This document shows positions 50,548 to 59,537 of a stretch of 64,000 bases of DNA, piece by piece. Below the pieces are notes generated by a model. The model did no database searches and had not been told where the DNA came from. It worked only from the letters and a program-made list of their open reading frames with translations. Position 1 is the first letter of the stretch, and each line of letters starts with the position of its first letter. Both the position numbers and the translations under genes were made by a program. The stretch is from Corallium rubrum (taxonomy: Eukaryota > Cnidaria > Anthozoa > Scleralcyonacea > Coralliidae): positions 1-64,000 of the forward strand of contig CAXIUP010000279.1 of NCBI GenBank assembly GCA_964035015.1. Direction: 5' to 3'.

Positions 50548-51969
50548 CTATAGGACGTATTTACTGAACAGATACCCAGACACAGCTGTTAGGACCAATA
50601 GGATTCCCAACTCATTGTCTGGTCCCCCGTCCTGACCGGTGGGGCGTTGTGCCTTCTTTGGGGTTGGTGTGGCTGTCTTTGGGCTTTGGTCGGTTGGTGT
50701 GGGCTCCAGGGGTAGGGTGTTGTCTAGTGAATCAAGATGATTCCCACCATCCTGATGAGTTTTTTTGGGGTCTGGATTGGTGTGAGCCGTAAAGTAATTA
50801 ACACCATGGTTCACACCGAACCTCATACTGTCATTTGCAACCTGTAGTTTGTTGTTGTAGCCAGCAATCGGATTTTTAAGAATTATAAGGTTGGATGGTA
50901 ACAGCCAAAGACTTGGTGAGACTGCTAGATTTAGGACGACATTCGTGTCTGTCACCGCTCTATTCATATTGTTTATCCATGTAGCTGTGTTGTAGTTGAT
51001 AATACTATCCTTAACCAGTTGCCTAAACACTTTCTGGGTCTCCAATGCACTCGCCCTATCACCATACACGCTCTGTTTTGTCTTTGCCTGAGCACCAAGA
51101 ATGGAATAAATAAACGCCTCTATGCTCTGATTTAGGAGTAGGAGACCATTTGAGGTTAAACCATCACTCGTCTTTGGTACGAATTTCTTAAAATCTCCAC
51201 TAACGTCTCTTAACCTCCTGGCCCCTTTCCACTCTGTTACTGAGTGCTCGGGGTCTTCCGTGTGTTCTACCTCCTGCCACGTCCATCTCGGTGCCTTATC
51301 TTCCTCCATCAGGAATGTTGCACCATATCTTCTCATAATGTCACTTATTTCTGAGTCTGATTTCACATCAAATTCTCTCATAATTCTTCTTATTGTGAAA
51401 TACAGATGAAATCTCAAAAGTGACGTAACTACCGGTGGAACGTCATCACTGGGTGTTAGATGAAGTAACGACACCCCAGAAGCATATGTAGCGATGTACG
51501 TCCCCACAAGCGCCTGGTAATATCTCTCTTTTAGGTCCCATTTAGAGTATGAGGAAGTTTTTATATCTAACGGTGGGAGGTCACTCTGAAAATACTCTGT
51601 CTCGTTCACATAAACCCTGAATTTATTGACTGGGTAATTCAGAACGTATTCCACTGGAAAATTATCATAGTAATAATATGACCCATGTGTTTTATACATT
51701 GATCTGTGCCGCTTCCCCTTTGAAAGTGTCTGAACGTGGCCACCACCAAGCCACGCCTTCGGAAATCTGGGCGGTGGTTTATTTATTGTTAAGTACTTGG
51801 TGTGGTCTTTGTTGTTCTTAAACTCCGCGTCACCAGTGTAGATGTATGAGTCACCGACAGGTCCAAAGAACACACCAGGCTCTGACTGACCGAAGATCGA
51901 ATCAGTTATAAACTTAGTTCTATCGGCGTATGGGTATTTGGTGAAAAACTCTCTTAGGGTCTTGTCCAT
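50548..51969 (-). CDS. Conserved-looking Polinton protein with C-terminal membrane anchor (473 aa)
   Basis: A large soluble part (about 1-400) contains EFFTKYPYADRTKFI, PRFPKAWLGGGHVQTL and several Tyr-rich stretches. A Pro/Thr/Gln-rich linker follows (about 400-450), then a single C-terminal helix (LGILLVLTAVSGYLFSKYVL). The last residues resemble those of the 139-aa protein (GGYLMSRFVL), so both may insert into the same membrane. I recognise no catalytic motif. It is divergent to the integrase with about 19 bases between start codons, and both starts follow TTAT/ATAT motifs. Probably a virion or assembly protein, inferred from position. Confidence 0.8.
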   Translation of the reverse strand: MDKTLREFFTKYPYADRTKFITDSIFGQSEPGVFFGPVGDSYIYTGDAEFKNNKDHTKYLTINKPPPRFPKAWLGGGHVQTLSKGKRHRSMYKTHGSYYYYDNFPVEYVLNYPVNKFRVYVNETEYFQSDLPPLDIKTSSYSKWDLKERYYQALVGTYIATYASGVSLLHLTPSDDVPPVVTSLLRFHLYFTIRRIMREFDVKSDSEISDIMRRYGATFLMEEDKAPRWTWQEVEHTEDPEHSVTEWKGARRLRDVSGDFKKFVPKTSDGLTSNGLLLLNQSIEAFIYSILGAQAKTKQSVYGDRASALETQKVFRQLVKDSIINYNTATWINNMNRAVTDTNVVLNLAVSPSLWLLPSNLIILKNPIAGYNNKLQVANDSMRFGVNHGVNYFTAHTNPDPKKTHQDGGNHLDSLDNTLPLEPTPTDQSPKTATPTPKKAQRPTGQDGGPDNELGILLVLTAVSGYLFSKYVL

Positions 51970-51988
51970 ATATCATAGGTTAGGTTAT

Positions 51989-53087
51989 ATGGACGCTGGG
52001 GTTGGGTTGGAACAGGAACTGAGAGATATATGGTATAATCCGAAAACAGGATATCAGTCAGGCTGAACGGTTGTACCAGAAGGCGGTGGGAGAAGGTCTT
52101 GATGTGAGTAGAAGGTAGTGAAGGGACTGGCTGAAAACACAGGACACGTACACGAGGTATAGGCCGGTTGTGAGGAGACATAAGTTCAGACAAACGTTCG
52201 TCAGCCACCTCGGTGAGCAGATACAGATGGACCTGGTTGATATGGGGAAGTACAAGAACCAGAATAAGGGGTATTACTGGATTTTGACTGTTGTTGAGAT
52301 TCTGAGTCGGTATGCTTTCGCCGTTCCCGTTTACAGAAAGGACACGGGTAACATGACCGGGGCTGTGGATAAGCTGTTGGAACAGTTCAAAGATCGGTTT
52401 GGTGACTACCCCGACCTAGCTCAGTTCGACGACGGGAAGGAGTTTTATAACGTTGGTGTGAAAGGCCTACTGAAGGAACGAGGTGTTGAGTACTTCAGTA
52501 CGTTTTCAGACAAGAAAGCAGCGGTCGTCGAACGGTTTAACAGAACACTTAAGACTGCTATGTGGAAGTACTTTTACACCAAGGGGACCTATAGGTGGAT
52601 TGATGTTTTGGATGACCTTGTTGAGGGTTATAACAACACAAAACACAGTGTCGTTATGCTGAAGCCCAAGGACGTGAGTAAGTCAAACGAGAATCAGGTC
52701 TGGAATACATTGTTCGGTCATCACTTTGGTGATCACCCCTTACCCAAGTTCCGGGTTGGAGACACTGTGAGGGTGTCAAAGTACAAGAGCGTATTTACAA
52801 AGGGTTATGAGGCTAACTTCACTGAGGAAATCTTTAGGATAACGAAGGTCATCCGTGGTGATCCAAACGTTTATGAGATTGAGGACGCTGAGGGTGAACC
52901 GATTATCGGAAAGTTTTATGAGGAAGAGTTGTCGCCGGTGGATAAGAAGGATGACGTTTATAGGGTTGAGAAGGTGTTGAGGAGGAAGAGAGTTGGTGGG
53001 AGGAAGATGGTGTTGGTCAAGTGGTTGGGTTATGATAGCAAGCACAACTCATGGATACCTGAGAGTGACGTACAAAACCTGGGTTAA
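51989..53087 (+). pseudogene. INT: Retrovirus-type integrase with chromodomain, N-terminus broken
   Basis: This enzyme inserts the element into chromosomes. ATG 51989 follows 'ggttat' and the first frame reads LRDIWYNPKTGYQSG before a TGA at 52064. The family pattern continues one frame over (AERLYQKAV) to consecutive TAG and TGA at 52116-52121, then runs open from about 52122 to 53087. The rve core is intact: QMDLVDM (first Asp), QFDDGKEF (second Asp) and VVERFNRTLK (Glu), with about 33 residues between the last two. A chromodomain closes the protein (YRVEKVLRRKRVGGRKMVLV, KWLGYDSKHNSWIPESDV), probably directing insertion to particular chromatin. A shortened protein from a GTG at 52170 would lack the N-terminal domain. 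Confidence 0.9.
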
Positions 53088-53791
53088 TGTATACCCGGGT
53101 AATGAGGCTGACATTATTCATCGAAAACGGTGAGAAGACTGTCTACTTCGAACAACCTATCATGGTGACAGGTCCAAGACCACAGGTGATGCTGAAAAAA
53201 GCGACGGTATACTGGAACTATAACAATGTGGTGTCAGGTCTGAACGATAAGGTGTCGTTTGATGGTGTTGAGACATCCGCTCCTGAAGGTTATTTCGACT
53301 TTGACGCGATAGAGACGTTTGTTAAAACCCTAGCCGGGGGTCTGTTGGGGACGGTTGAGTTCGGAAAGAATGTTTACAACGGGACTTCTAAGGTGAAAAC
53401 GTCGGAAAAGCTGAAGCTTGGGAAGATGGGTCTTCTTTTGGGGTTTGGTGAGGACGACGTGATAGATGTTGGTGGTGGTGGGTGGACGAATAGTCCGAAT
53501 CAGGTGGACATCAACAGAGGGTTGAGGTATGTCAGGATCTCGTGTGACGCTGTTGAGAGTGAGAAAAGTCTGGACAATGGGAGGAGGAGTGATCTGATTG
53601 GTACTCTTCCAATAACCTCTGAGCAAAGTCTGAAAGGGAGTGTACAGCACTACACAGACATTGAGTCGAAAGCTGAGATCCGTAAGGGTGTTTATGGTAA
53701 GATGACCTTTAGGGTTCGTGGGAATAATGACCATTCGGTGGGTCGGCCGACTGGGATTGGAGCTGTCCTGCTTGAGCTGTACATAGGTTAG
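53087..53791 (+). CDS. Minor capsid protein (penton-like single jelly roll), 234 aa
   Basis: In polinton-like viruses this protein forms the pentamers at capsid vertices. The ATG overlaps the integrase stop by one base. Features are a hydrophobic Gly-rich segment (FVKTLAGGLLGTVEFGKNVY), the conserved VGGGGWTNSPNQVDINRG block, RYVRISCDAVESEKSLD, and a C-terminal GKMTFRVRGNNDHSVG...LLELYIG strand pair. This order is that of the known Polinton minor capsid protein. It heads the plus-strand structural block, with the 410-aa protein, major capsid protein and ATPase after it at gaps of 6, 17 and 0 bases. Confidence 0.9.
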   Translation: MYTRVMRLTLFIENGEKTVYFEQPIMVTGPRPQVMLKKATVYWNYNNVVSGLNDKVSFDGVETSAPEGYFDFDAIETFVKTLAGGLLGTVEFGKNVYNGTSKVKTSEKLKLGKMGLLLGFGEDDVIDVGGGGWTNSPNQVDINRGLRYVRISCDAVESEKSLDNGRRSDLIGTLPITSEQSLKGSVQHYTDIESKAEIRKGVYGKMTFRVRGNNDHSVGRPTGIGAVLLELYIG

Positions 53792-53797
53792 TATATA

Positions 53798-55030
53798 ATG
53801 GCTGAGGGGGAGGACTTTGAAATGAATGATCTCGACAAGGAAAAGGAGAGGGAAGAGGAAGAAGAAGATATTGACGAGACAAGCCTCACCGACGAAGATC
53901 AGGGAACGGTAACGATAGGTCAGACGTCTGCTGGGGATGGTGTAACCCACGTAACAGAAGAGACTAGCCGTCCCAACAGTAGCTTTAGTCTCGACAGTGG
54001 TTCTAGGACACATGAGAGAAATGTTACAGAAAATAAGAAAAGGCTCATCATGGATACGCTCGGAATACAGGTAAATAAGGGGGATGGTAAGAAATCTAGT
54101 GAATTGTTGTTAGGTGCTAGTCATGTTTATAGCAGGAAAACAGGAAAGCTTATCGGACTGAAGTTTAATAATGAGAGAGTTAGAAAACTTGAGAATGGTA
54201 AGTTTATGTATAATGAGGGAAAAAGTAATAGAGAAGCCGTTGAGAGTTTCAAGAAGTTGTTAAGGGAGGTTGAAGAGGAACACTCTAAAAAAATCTCAGG
54301 GGCTATTGAAAAGGTTAACAACGACCCCACAACCTCCCAGGGAGTGGTGGATGACATAAGCTCACAGGTCATCTCAAAGAGTGAGAGCGTACTTGAGGAA
54401 AGAGAGGAGGACCTACAAGAACAGGCTAAAGGAATCCTAACTGAGAAGGAAGAAAGAGAATTCATGGGAATGCTCGAACCACAGGGTACAAGTGTAGATA
54501 AAATTAAGTTTCTTGAAATAGAAGCCAACTACTACAGAGAGCAAGCGGCTGGTGAGGAAGACCCCCGTAAGAGACGGCTGTATGAAAAATTCAGTGAGGT
54601 GGCGGAAATGAAGGCGGACACACTAAGAATCAGGATCGGTGACGCCCCCCAACACATTGATGTTATATCTATCTTAGAAGATAAAGTGGAAAACAACGAC
54701 CTGAATAGGTTGGAACGTTTTAAGAAGTGGGCTAAGGGAAATATGGTTGGTCTGTCTGCCATAGCCATCACCATAGCTGGGATCATAACCACAATAGTTG
54801 TGGCGGCCAGAAAGGTTGTCTCGGGGGGAGCTAGAGCTGTTGGTGGTTTCGCTAAGGCACTCGCTAATCTGGGTAAGAGTTTGGGACCTCTGTTAGCACC
54901 ACTGTTCAGTGTGATAGCACAGGTTCTGACTTGGGGAGCAAAAGGGATAGCATGGTTAGCCAACAATCTGTGGGTTTTAGCCATAGCTATGGTGTGGTTC
55001 CTGTATGACTACTGGAAAAACAGAAAATAA
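53798..55030 (+). CDS. Acidic/coiled-coil protein with C-terminal hydrophobic region (410 aa)
   Basis: The first 70 residues are very acidic (EKEREEEEEDIDETSLTDED). Residues about 80-140 may form a small domain (KKRLIMDTLGIQVNKGDG, ASHVYSRKTGKLIGLKFN). A long helical, charged region follows (about 150-300), then three hydrophobic helices (LSAIAITIAGIITTIVVAA, LAPLFSVIAQVLTWGAKGI, LWVLAIAMVWFLYDYW). It lies between the minor and major capsid genes, so a structural or membrane-linking role is likely. The family is not recognised. ATG follows 'tatata'. Confidence 0.82.
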   Translation: MAEGEDFEMNDLDKEKEREEEEEDIDETSLTDEDQGTVTIGQTSAGDGVTHVTEETSRPNSSFSLDSGSRTHERNVTENKKRLIMDTLGIQVNKGDGKKSSELLLGASHVYSRKTGKLIGLKFNNERVRKLENGKFMYNEGKSNREAVESFKKLLREVEEEHSKKISGAIEKVNNDPTTSQGVVDDISSQVISKSESVLEEREEDLQEQAKGILTEKEEREFMGMLEPQGTSVDKIKFLEIEANYYREQAAGEEDPRKRRLYEKFSEVAEMKADTLRIRIGDAPQHIDVISILEDKVENNDLNRLERFKKWAKGNMVGLSAIAITIAGIITTIVVAARKVVSGGARAVGGFAKALANLGKSLGPLLAPLFSVIAQVLTWGAKGIAWLANNLWVLAIAMVWFLYDYWKNRK

Positions 55031-55047
55031 AACCTGTTATGTAGTAT

Positions 55048-56289
55048 ATGGCCAACAGAAGTCAGACAGAGCTGTTACCTGGATTCAGACGGGCAAGAAT
55101 GTCAGAGATCAAGGGGAGTAGGACAAGACATACGGTCACCATGAACCCCAACAAAGTCAACCCTGGTGAGGACCTCTACATCAACATACCAAAGCTAAAA
55201 CCTGATAGCTGTTTGGTCCCGGGTAGCTTTCACCTATTGTTCGACTTCAAAAACATGAACACCAAGTCGTGGTTCCTAAACAATCTCTCCAGGCTTCTGG
55301 TTGAAAGGCTGGTTGTTAAGCTAGCCGGCGAGACTGTTTATGACAACACAGGTGAAAGTATTCTCGGTGTGTACAGGGATCTCTGGTTACCGAAGAGTGT
55401 GAGGAATCAGATGGTCGGGTATGGGATTGGTCCAGAGAACCTGAGAAAGTTGATGTCTAAGGACGACAGTGGGGCTTCTTCTGGGGACGCTGAGAAGGTA
55501 GCTGACGCTCTGATGCTCACAATTCATGGAGTGAGGATGAAGGTGAGATTGGATAAGATCCTCGGGGACCACGGACTTTATGCTCCCTTTGAGATGAACA
55601 ACAACTTCCGCTATGTCATTAGCCTACCGAAAGCGAGTGACATCATGGTGGCCCAGTCAAGTGAGACCGTTGATGGGTACACACTAGAGAACCTCGAACT
55701 AGAGTATGAGACGATTGATAACACCGACATCGCCAGTGAAATAACGTCGCTGTACACAGCCGGCCGGTCGTTGTCCTACGAACATGTGACGCTAATGAAG
55801 TCAACTGAATGGGCGGCTGGATCAACCCTGATCAACGAACACATTAACCTCCCACGAAAGTCTATGAGAGGGATTGTGATGATGTTCACAAATAAGATCC
55901 GGACTGATAGTGAGAAATACGTCTATCCAAACATTGAGAGTGTCAAGCTAACAATCGAGGGTGTACCCAACGCTGTCTTCAGTCAGGGAATCCCAAAGAG
56001 TCGGTTCTACGATGAGGCTAAAAGACTGTTTGGTGGAAAGGAAAACACAGATCAGTTTATGACAATCCAGAAGTTCTACAAGGACGTCTTCGCTCTGGTG
56101 ATTGACCTGAGAAGTATTGAGGATCGCGACAGTGTTGGAACCGGTAAAAGGATTGTTAACACACAGTCTGGGGTTCTGATTGAGATCACTAAGAAGACGA
56201 CCGCGGCTAACGTAGTCTGTCAGATCTTTGTACTGAGTGATGGTTTGGTAAACATGGTAAACAAAAACCTAAAATCAATCCAGTATTAA
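55048..56289 (+). CDS. MCP: Major capsid protein (double jelly roll), 413 aa
   Basis: It forms the hexon-like trimers of an icosahedral particle. The N-terminal part has TVTMNPNKVNPGEDLYINIP and LVPGSFHLLFDF, the usual opening of Polinton capsid proteins. LVERLVVKLAGETVYDN and VISLPKASDIMV belong to the first barrel. YEHVTLMKSTEWAAGST, RKSMRGIVMMF and FMTIQKFYKDVFALVIDLRS lie in the second. The frame is complete, the length is normal, and ATG 55048 follows 'agtat'. Presence of intact major and minor capsid genes suggests the element could once, or still can, form particles. Confidence 0.93.
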   Translation: MANRSQTELLPGFRRARMSEIKGSRTRHTVTMNPNKVNPGEDLYINIPKLKPDSCLVPGSFHLLFDFKNMNTKSWFLNNLSRLLVERLVVKLAGETVYDNTGESILGVYRDLWLPKSVRNQMVGYGIGPENLRKLMSKDDSGASSGDAEKVADALMLTIHGVRMKVRLDKILGDHGLYAPFEMNNNFRYVISLPKASDIMVAQSSETVDGYTLENLELEYETIDNTDIASEITSLYTAGRSLSYEHVTLMKSTEWAAGSTLINEHINLPRKSMRGIVMMFTNKIRTDSEKYVYPNIESVKLTIEGVPNAVFSQGIPKSRFYDEAKRLFGGKENTDQFMTIQKFYKDVFALVIDLRSIEDRDSVGTGKRIVNTQSGVLIEITKKTTAANVVCQIFVLSDGLVNMVNKNLKSIQY

Positions 56290-56898
56290 ATGGACCACCC
56301 ATTCAATATGTTGATCGTTGGTATGACAGGTTGTGGAAAAACCTGGTATCTCTTGAAGATGTTAGAAGATGAATACCTCAGGTTCTTCGACTACATCATT
56401 CTGCTCTGTCCAACGTTTAGCTGGAACGAAACCTACAACACATGGAAATACACCTCCGACCCGGACTTCACCGCTGTGGATTGTGGTCAGGACGACGTTG
56501 AAATTATACTAGAATATGTTGTTCAAACGTTTAGGGGATCCAAAACACTGATAGTCCTAGACGACTGTGCAAGTGGGCAACCCGTAAAAAACAGAACAAG
56601 TGAGTTGGTTAAATTAGCCTTCAGCGCCCGGCACTACAATCTCTCAACTATCGTAATCACACAACAGCTAACAGCTATTACAAAACCTTATAGGGAGAAT
56701 ATCAGTAAGTTGGTAACGTTCTACAACCCCAACAAAACCGATATGAAGGTCATCACTGATGACTACATGGGTGGCTCAGACCGTGATGAGGTTATGGGGA
56801 TAACTAAAAAGTTAAAAAAGAACAAATACGCTAGGCTTGAGATTATGTTAAGGCATCCGTACGCGTATAAGGTGGTTGTCCCAAAATCTAATCTATAG
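56290..56898 (+). CDS. ATP: Genome-packaging ATPase (FtsK/HerA, A32-like), 202 aa
   Basis: It pumps viral DNA into the capsid. Residues 7-20 hold the Walker A loop (LIVGMTGCGKTWY), residues 86-94 the Walker B (TLIVLDDCA), and STIVITQQ is the downstream sensor motif. Length and motif spacing are those of Polinton and adenovirus/poxvirus-type packaging ATPases. It follows the major capsid stop codon with no gap. A basic C-terminus (TKKLKKNKYARLEIMLRHPY) may touch DNA. Confidence 0.95.
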   Translation: MDHPFNMLIVGMTGCGKTWYLLKMLEDEYLRFFDYIILLCPTFSWNETYNTWKYTSDPDFTAVDCGQDDVEIILEYVVQTFRGSKTLIVLDDCASGQPVKNRTSELVKLAFSARHYNLSTIVITQQLTAITKPYRENISKLVTFYNPNKTDMKVITDDYMGGSDRDEVMGITKKLKKNKYARLEIMLRHPYAYKVVVPKSNL

Positions 56899-56902
56899 TA
56901 AG

Positions 56903-57490
56903 ATGACTGAGAGGAAAACTAAAACGGTGAAAGTTGGGAAAAAAATCAGAGCACCCGCTGCAGAACCAGCCGAGACATCTGTTGGAAAACCAGAAACGGA
57001 AATACCTACTGAAATCCCCAACCTCGTCGATGAGCTCGTTAATGATCTAAAAAAGACTGAGGAAACCAGTCCAACGCCCCCACCAACTGATGACACCAAC
57101 AAGAAGAGAAGTGAGCTAATAAAACTGTCAGAGGATGGTGAAATAACTCAGTCAGTCAGCTACATCAGAAAATCGTCAGTAAAGGTTGTGGATAAGCTGT
57201 ACGCTGAATATGAGGCTAAAAGAATGGAAAAAGCTAACGAATTCCTGACTGATATGCTGATCAGTAAACTTTCCAATCTTCTCGGTGGTCTGGACGCTGT
57301 AGAAAGCTCTGAGGCGTTAGACAATGAATTACAAAAAGACAAACTGTTAAAAAGTGACGTTGGTAAAGTTGTAGCCATGATCACACCGTACATACCATGT
57401 CTCGGACTGTTATCTGGTGGTGTAACTGTGGGGAAACATGTGTACCAACACAAGACAAAAGTATCCGAAAAGAAATCGGGGAGTAAGTAG
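56903..57490 (+). CDS. Polinton protein of unknown function (195 aa), 3' end inside the terminal repeat
   Basis: ATG 56903 lies four bases after the ATPase stop; an earlier in-frame start would overlap the ATPase. The N-terminal half is basic, then Pro/Glu-rich and likely disordered (TERKTKTVKVGKKIRAPAA, TSPTPPPTDD). The C-terminal half is helical (YAEYEAKRMEKANEFLTDML) with a hydrophobic MITPYIPCLGLLSGGVTVGK. The last 54 codons (57328-57490) are inside the terminal repeat, so a silent antisense copy sits at the left end (40818-40980). Function unknown; a link to end recognition or terminal protein is only a guess from position. Confidence 0.78.
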   Translation: MTERKTKTVKVGKKIRAPAAEPAETSVGKPETEIPTEIPNLVDELVNDLKKTEETSPTPPPTDDTNKKRSELIKLSEDGEITQSVSYIRKSSVKVVDKLYAEYEAKRMEKANEFLTDMLISKLSNLLGGLDAVESSEALDNELQKDKLLKSDVGKVVAMITPYIPCLGLLSGGVTVGKHVYQHKTKVSEKKSGSK

Positions 57491-57838
57491 GGCGTGTCAG
57501 AACCACAACCCTGATCGCTTTGGGGTGTTTCATATCAAACCCAGCAGAGGCGTCTGGAAGGGGGTGGACCGTTTTTCACTTTTTGAAGTATAAGCAGACG
57601 AAAATGGGTTTTTGGAGGCGCGAAAATTTTTTTCCCCTTTCAAACATCCTTTCTTGATGAATTCCAAAATTTTTTTTTTTTGGTTTGGGTCCCTTTTCGT
57701 CCCTTTTTCTTATACTTAAAAAATTTTTTAAAAAAGCTCACCGTTTCGGGCGACCATCCCTGCTAAATCTGATCATCTGGGGGCTGTTTTTTTGGGAAAA
57801 GTAAAAAGTGGCTCCATAGCCTCATATCCTATACTACT
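57328..57838. repeat. Polinton right terminal inverted repeat (511 bp)
   Basis: This is the reverse complement of 40474-40980 with about eight differences. It includes the last part of the 195-aa gene and a 350-bp non-coding outer part with homopolymer runs (c/t-rich) near 57660-57740. The outermost bases are ...tactact. Confidence 0.95.
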
Positions 57839-57844
57839 AATACA
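57839..57844. other. Polinton target-site duplication, right copy (aataca)
   Basis: Identical to 40468-40473. Confidence 0.93.
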
Positions 57845-58560
57845 AGAAAAATATTCTTGGCCGTAGAAAGCCGCTGAAACTGAAGCTTCCGAAAAAATAT
57901 TTTCATCGCCAGATTTGGATTTTATGTCGAGAGCTCTTGGGTATTTTACTTCATATCGACAAAGTCTTTTTCTTTTACCAAGTGAGTTCATCTGCCAAGA
58001 AAATGAAAGGTATTTGTACAGAATGTTATTCTGTTTTAAGATCGTTTTCAAAACGTGTACTTTCCAAATCACGTTGTATTGTTTACCATATTAAAGTACG
58101 AACTACCGTATATTTTAGCAAGTTAACAAGTTTAGCTTGGCTCTTGAACACAACAGGGCCGCAAAACAATTTCATGCTTGGTTATAGTTCTCTCACAGTA
58201 TATAAACATAGTGTTGTTGTTTTTTACGGCCTGAAGAAGACTCGAAGACGGTGTTTTTTTTTAACTTTAAGATTCGTTCAAGAAATTATTTGTTTGCTTG
58301 TAATTCGACAATTAGTTATTCGCCGTCGCTTATTTAAAACTTTTCCCTGTTGAAACCCTTATGCACATACCTGTAGTTACCAATACTATTTTAGTAATTA
58401 CAATGCTATTTTATTTGTGTTATGCAGTACTAAAAAAATTAGATTAAAGTCTATAAAAGGCGTCACTCAAAATTACTTGCAAATTTCCGTGTTTGGATAG
58501 CCTGATCCAAACATGGGTATTGACCAATCAGCGCTTGCGTAGCATACATGTTATTTTATA
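57845..58560. other. Host flank of the Polinton, right side
   Basis: No gene is recognised. At 58492-58520 is a fragment related to the arm of the TTAA hairpin at 39970. Confidence 0.4.
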
Positions 58561-58690
58561 ATGGTTTATCCCAGAGGTTTATATCACCAATTATAAACTC
58601 CTGCAATAGCCAATGAAATTCGAGGATTCGCATTATAAACTTGTAAATTTATACCAATTGGTGATATAAACCTCTGGGATAAACCAATGA
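58561..58690. repeat. Small inverted-repeat element, 28-bp arms
   Basis: The arms 'ggtttatcccagaggtttat' at 58563 and 'ataaacctctgggataaacc' ending at 58686 are exact complements over about 28 bp. The centre contains 'tgcaatagccaatgaaattc', which also occurs inverted at about 39222-39245. Confidence 0.85.
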
Positions 58691-59400
58691 AAGTCATTCT
58701 TTTAAAAAAATTGACCAATGACAAAATGCGTAGTATAGCACGAACAATGATCATTAGAGCCAGCGGTTGTTCTGCTAAGCAACAATGGCGCCGAAATTAT
58801 AACGGAGTGGGCATTAAATGAAAGAAGAAATTGAACATTTAGGCGAAGCAATACGTTCTACAGAAAACAAAAACGGCTACAAAATGGTTAGAATGGAAAT
58901 TATTAATGGTAAGGTCGTTAAATTGTTTATCTGTGTTCGTTTAAAACGAAGTAACTGCAAACAAAACACATTTCAAAATTACGCTTGCTGTTGACAAGAT
59001 TTCGTGATGTAAACTATATGCTAAGTTGAATGTTTCTTTCAACTTTTTGTCACTTTTACAAATCAAATGAGTGGATATATATTGTTTCAATATTGTACAT
59101 GAAACTCCATGCTAAATTATGCAAGAAAACTTTGCTTTTCCATCTATTACTGTACGGGCCAAGGAGATGTCCGAAATGACTGTTGAACGTTTGTAGTTGG
59201 CAATTAAAAAATGTAGGCTACTAAACGAGCCTCAAAGAATTTGTTATGGTCGAGAACTTGTTTAACTTTCGTTGGTAAATTTATACTAAAACAATTAGAC
59301 AACTCGCCTTCGTTTTCTATGCGCGATAGTCAACTCGGCTTCGCCTCGTTGACTATTCGCTCATAGAAAACTCGGTCTCGTTGTCTAATTGTTAAATATA
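58691..59400 (+). repeat. Interspersed repeat family D, copy 3
   Basis: It matches 25640-26280 (+) and 39283-39945 (-). The frame MKEEIEHLGEAIRSTENKNG, then YKMVRMEIINGK and KLFICVRLK, stops soon after. The right border is a hairpin rich in 'cggcttcgcctcgttgac', close to copies at 26240 and 39300. Confidence 0.75.
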
Positions 59401-59481
59401 GATAAGTTTTGTGGAAACACTACGTATAATTTTCATTTGCTGTAAAAAAAATTATACGTGGTGTTTCCACAAAACTTATCA
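59401..59481. repeat. Short perfect hairpin, about 80 bp
   Basis: 'gataagttttgtggaaacac' at 59401 pairs with 'gtgtttccacaaaacttatc' ending 59481, with 'tataatttt' close to the loop. Confidence 0.88.
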
Positions 59482-59537
59482 ATAATTACATCATCGCCAT
59501 GAAAATTTTCAAATAATTAGTTTATATATTTGTTTAT

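Larger units (their letters stand above)
40474..57838. mobile_element. Complete Polinton (Maverick) element, 17,365 bp
   Basis: It has long terminal inverted repeats beginning with AG, a 6-bp target duplication, and the hallmark genes pPolB, retroviral-type integrase, major and minor jelly-roll capsid proteins, and FtsK/A32-like ATPase. Genes from 41.8 to 52.0 kb run mostly on the minus strand and those from 52.0 to 57.5 kb on the plus strand, with gaps of a few bases. Because of the capsid and packaging genes, Polintons are considered integrated polinton-like viruses. Integrase and nucleoside kinase are broken; the other frames are intact. No adenovirus-type protease gene is visible. Base composition is clearly more GC-rich than the surrounding introns. 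Confidence 0.96.

Noticed and set aside
53330..54013. 227-codon minus-strand frame across the minor capsid gene
   Set aside because: It is antisense to a confidently identified capsid protein and has no motif.
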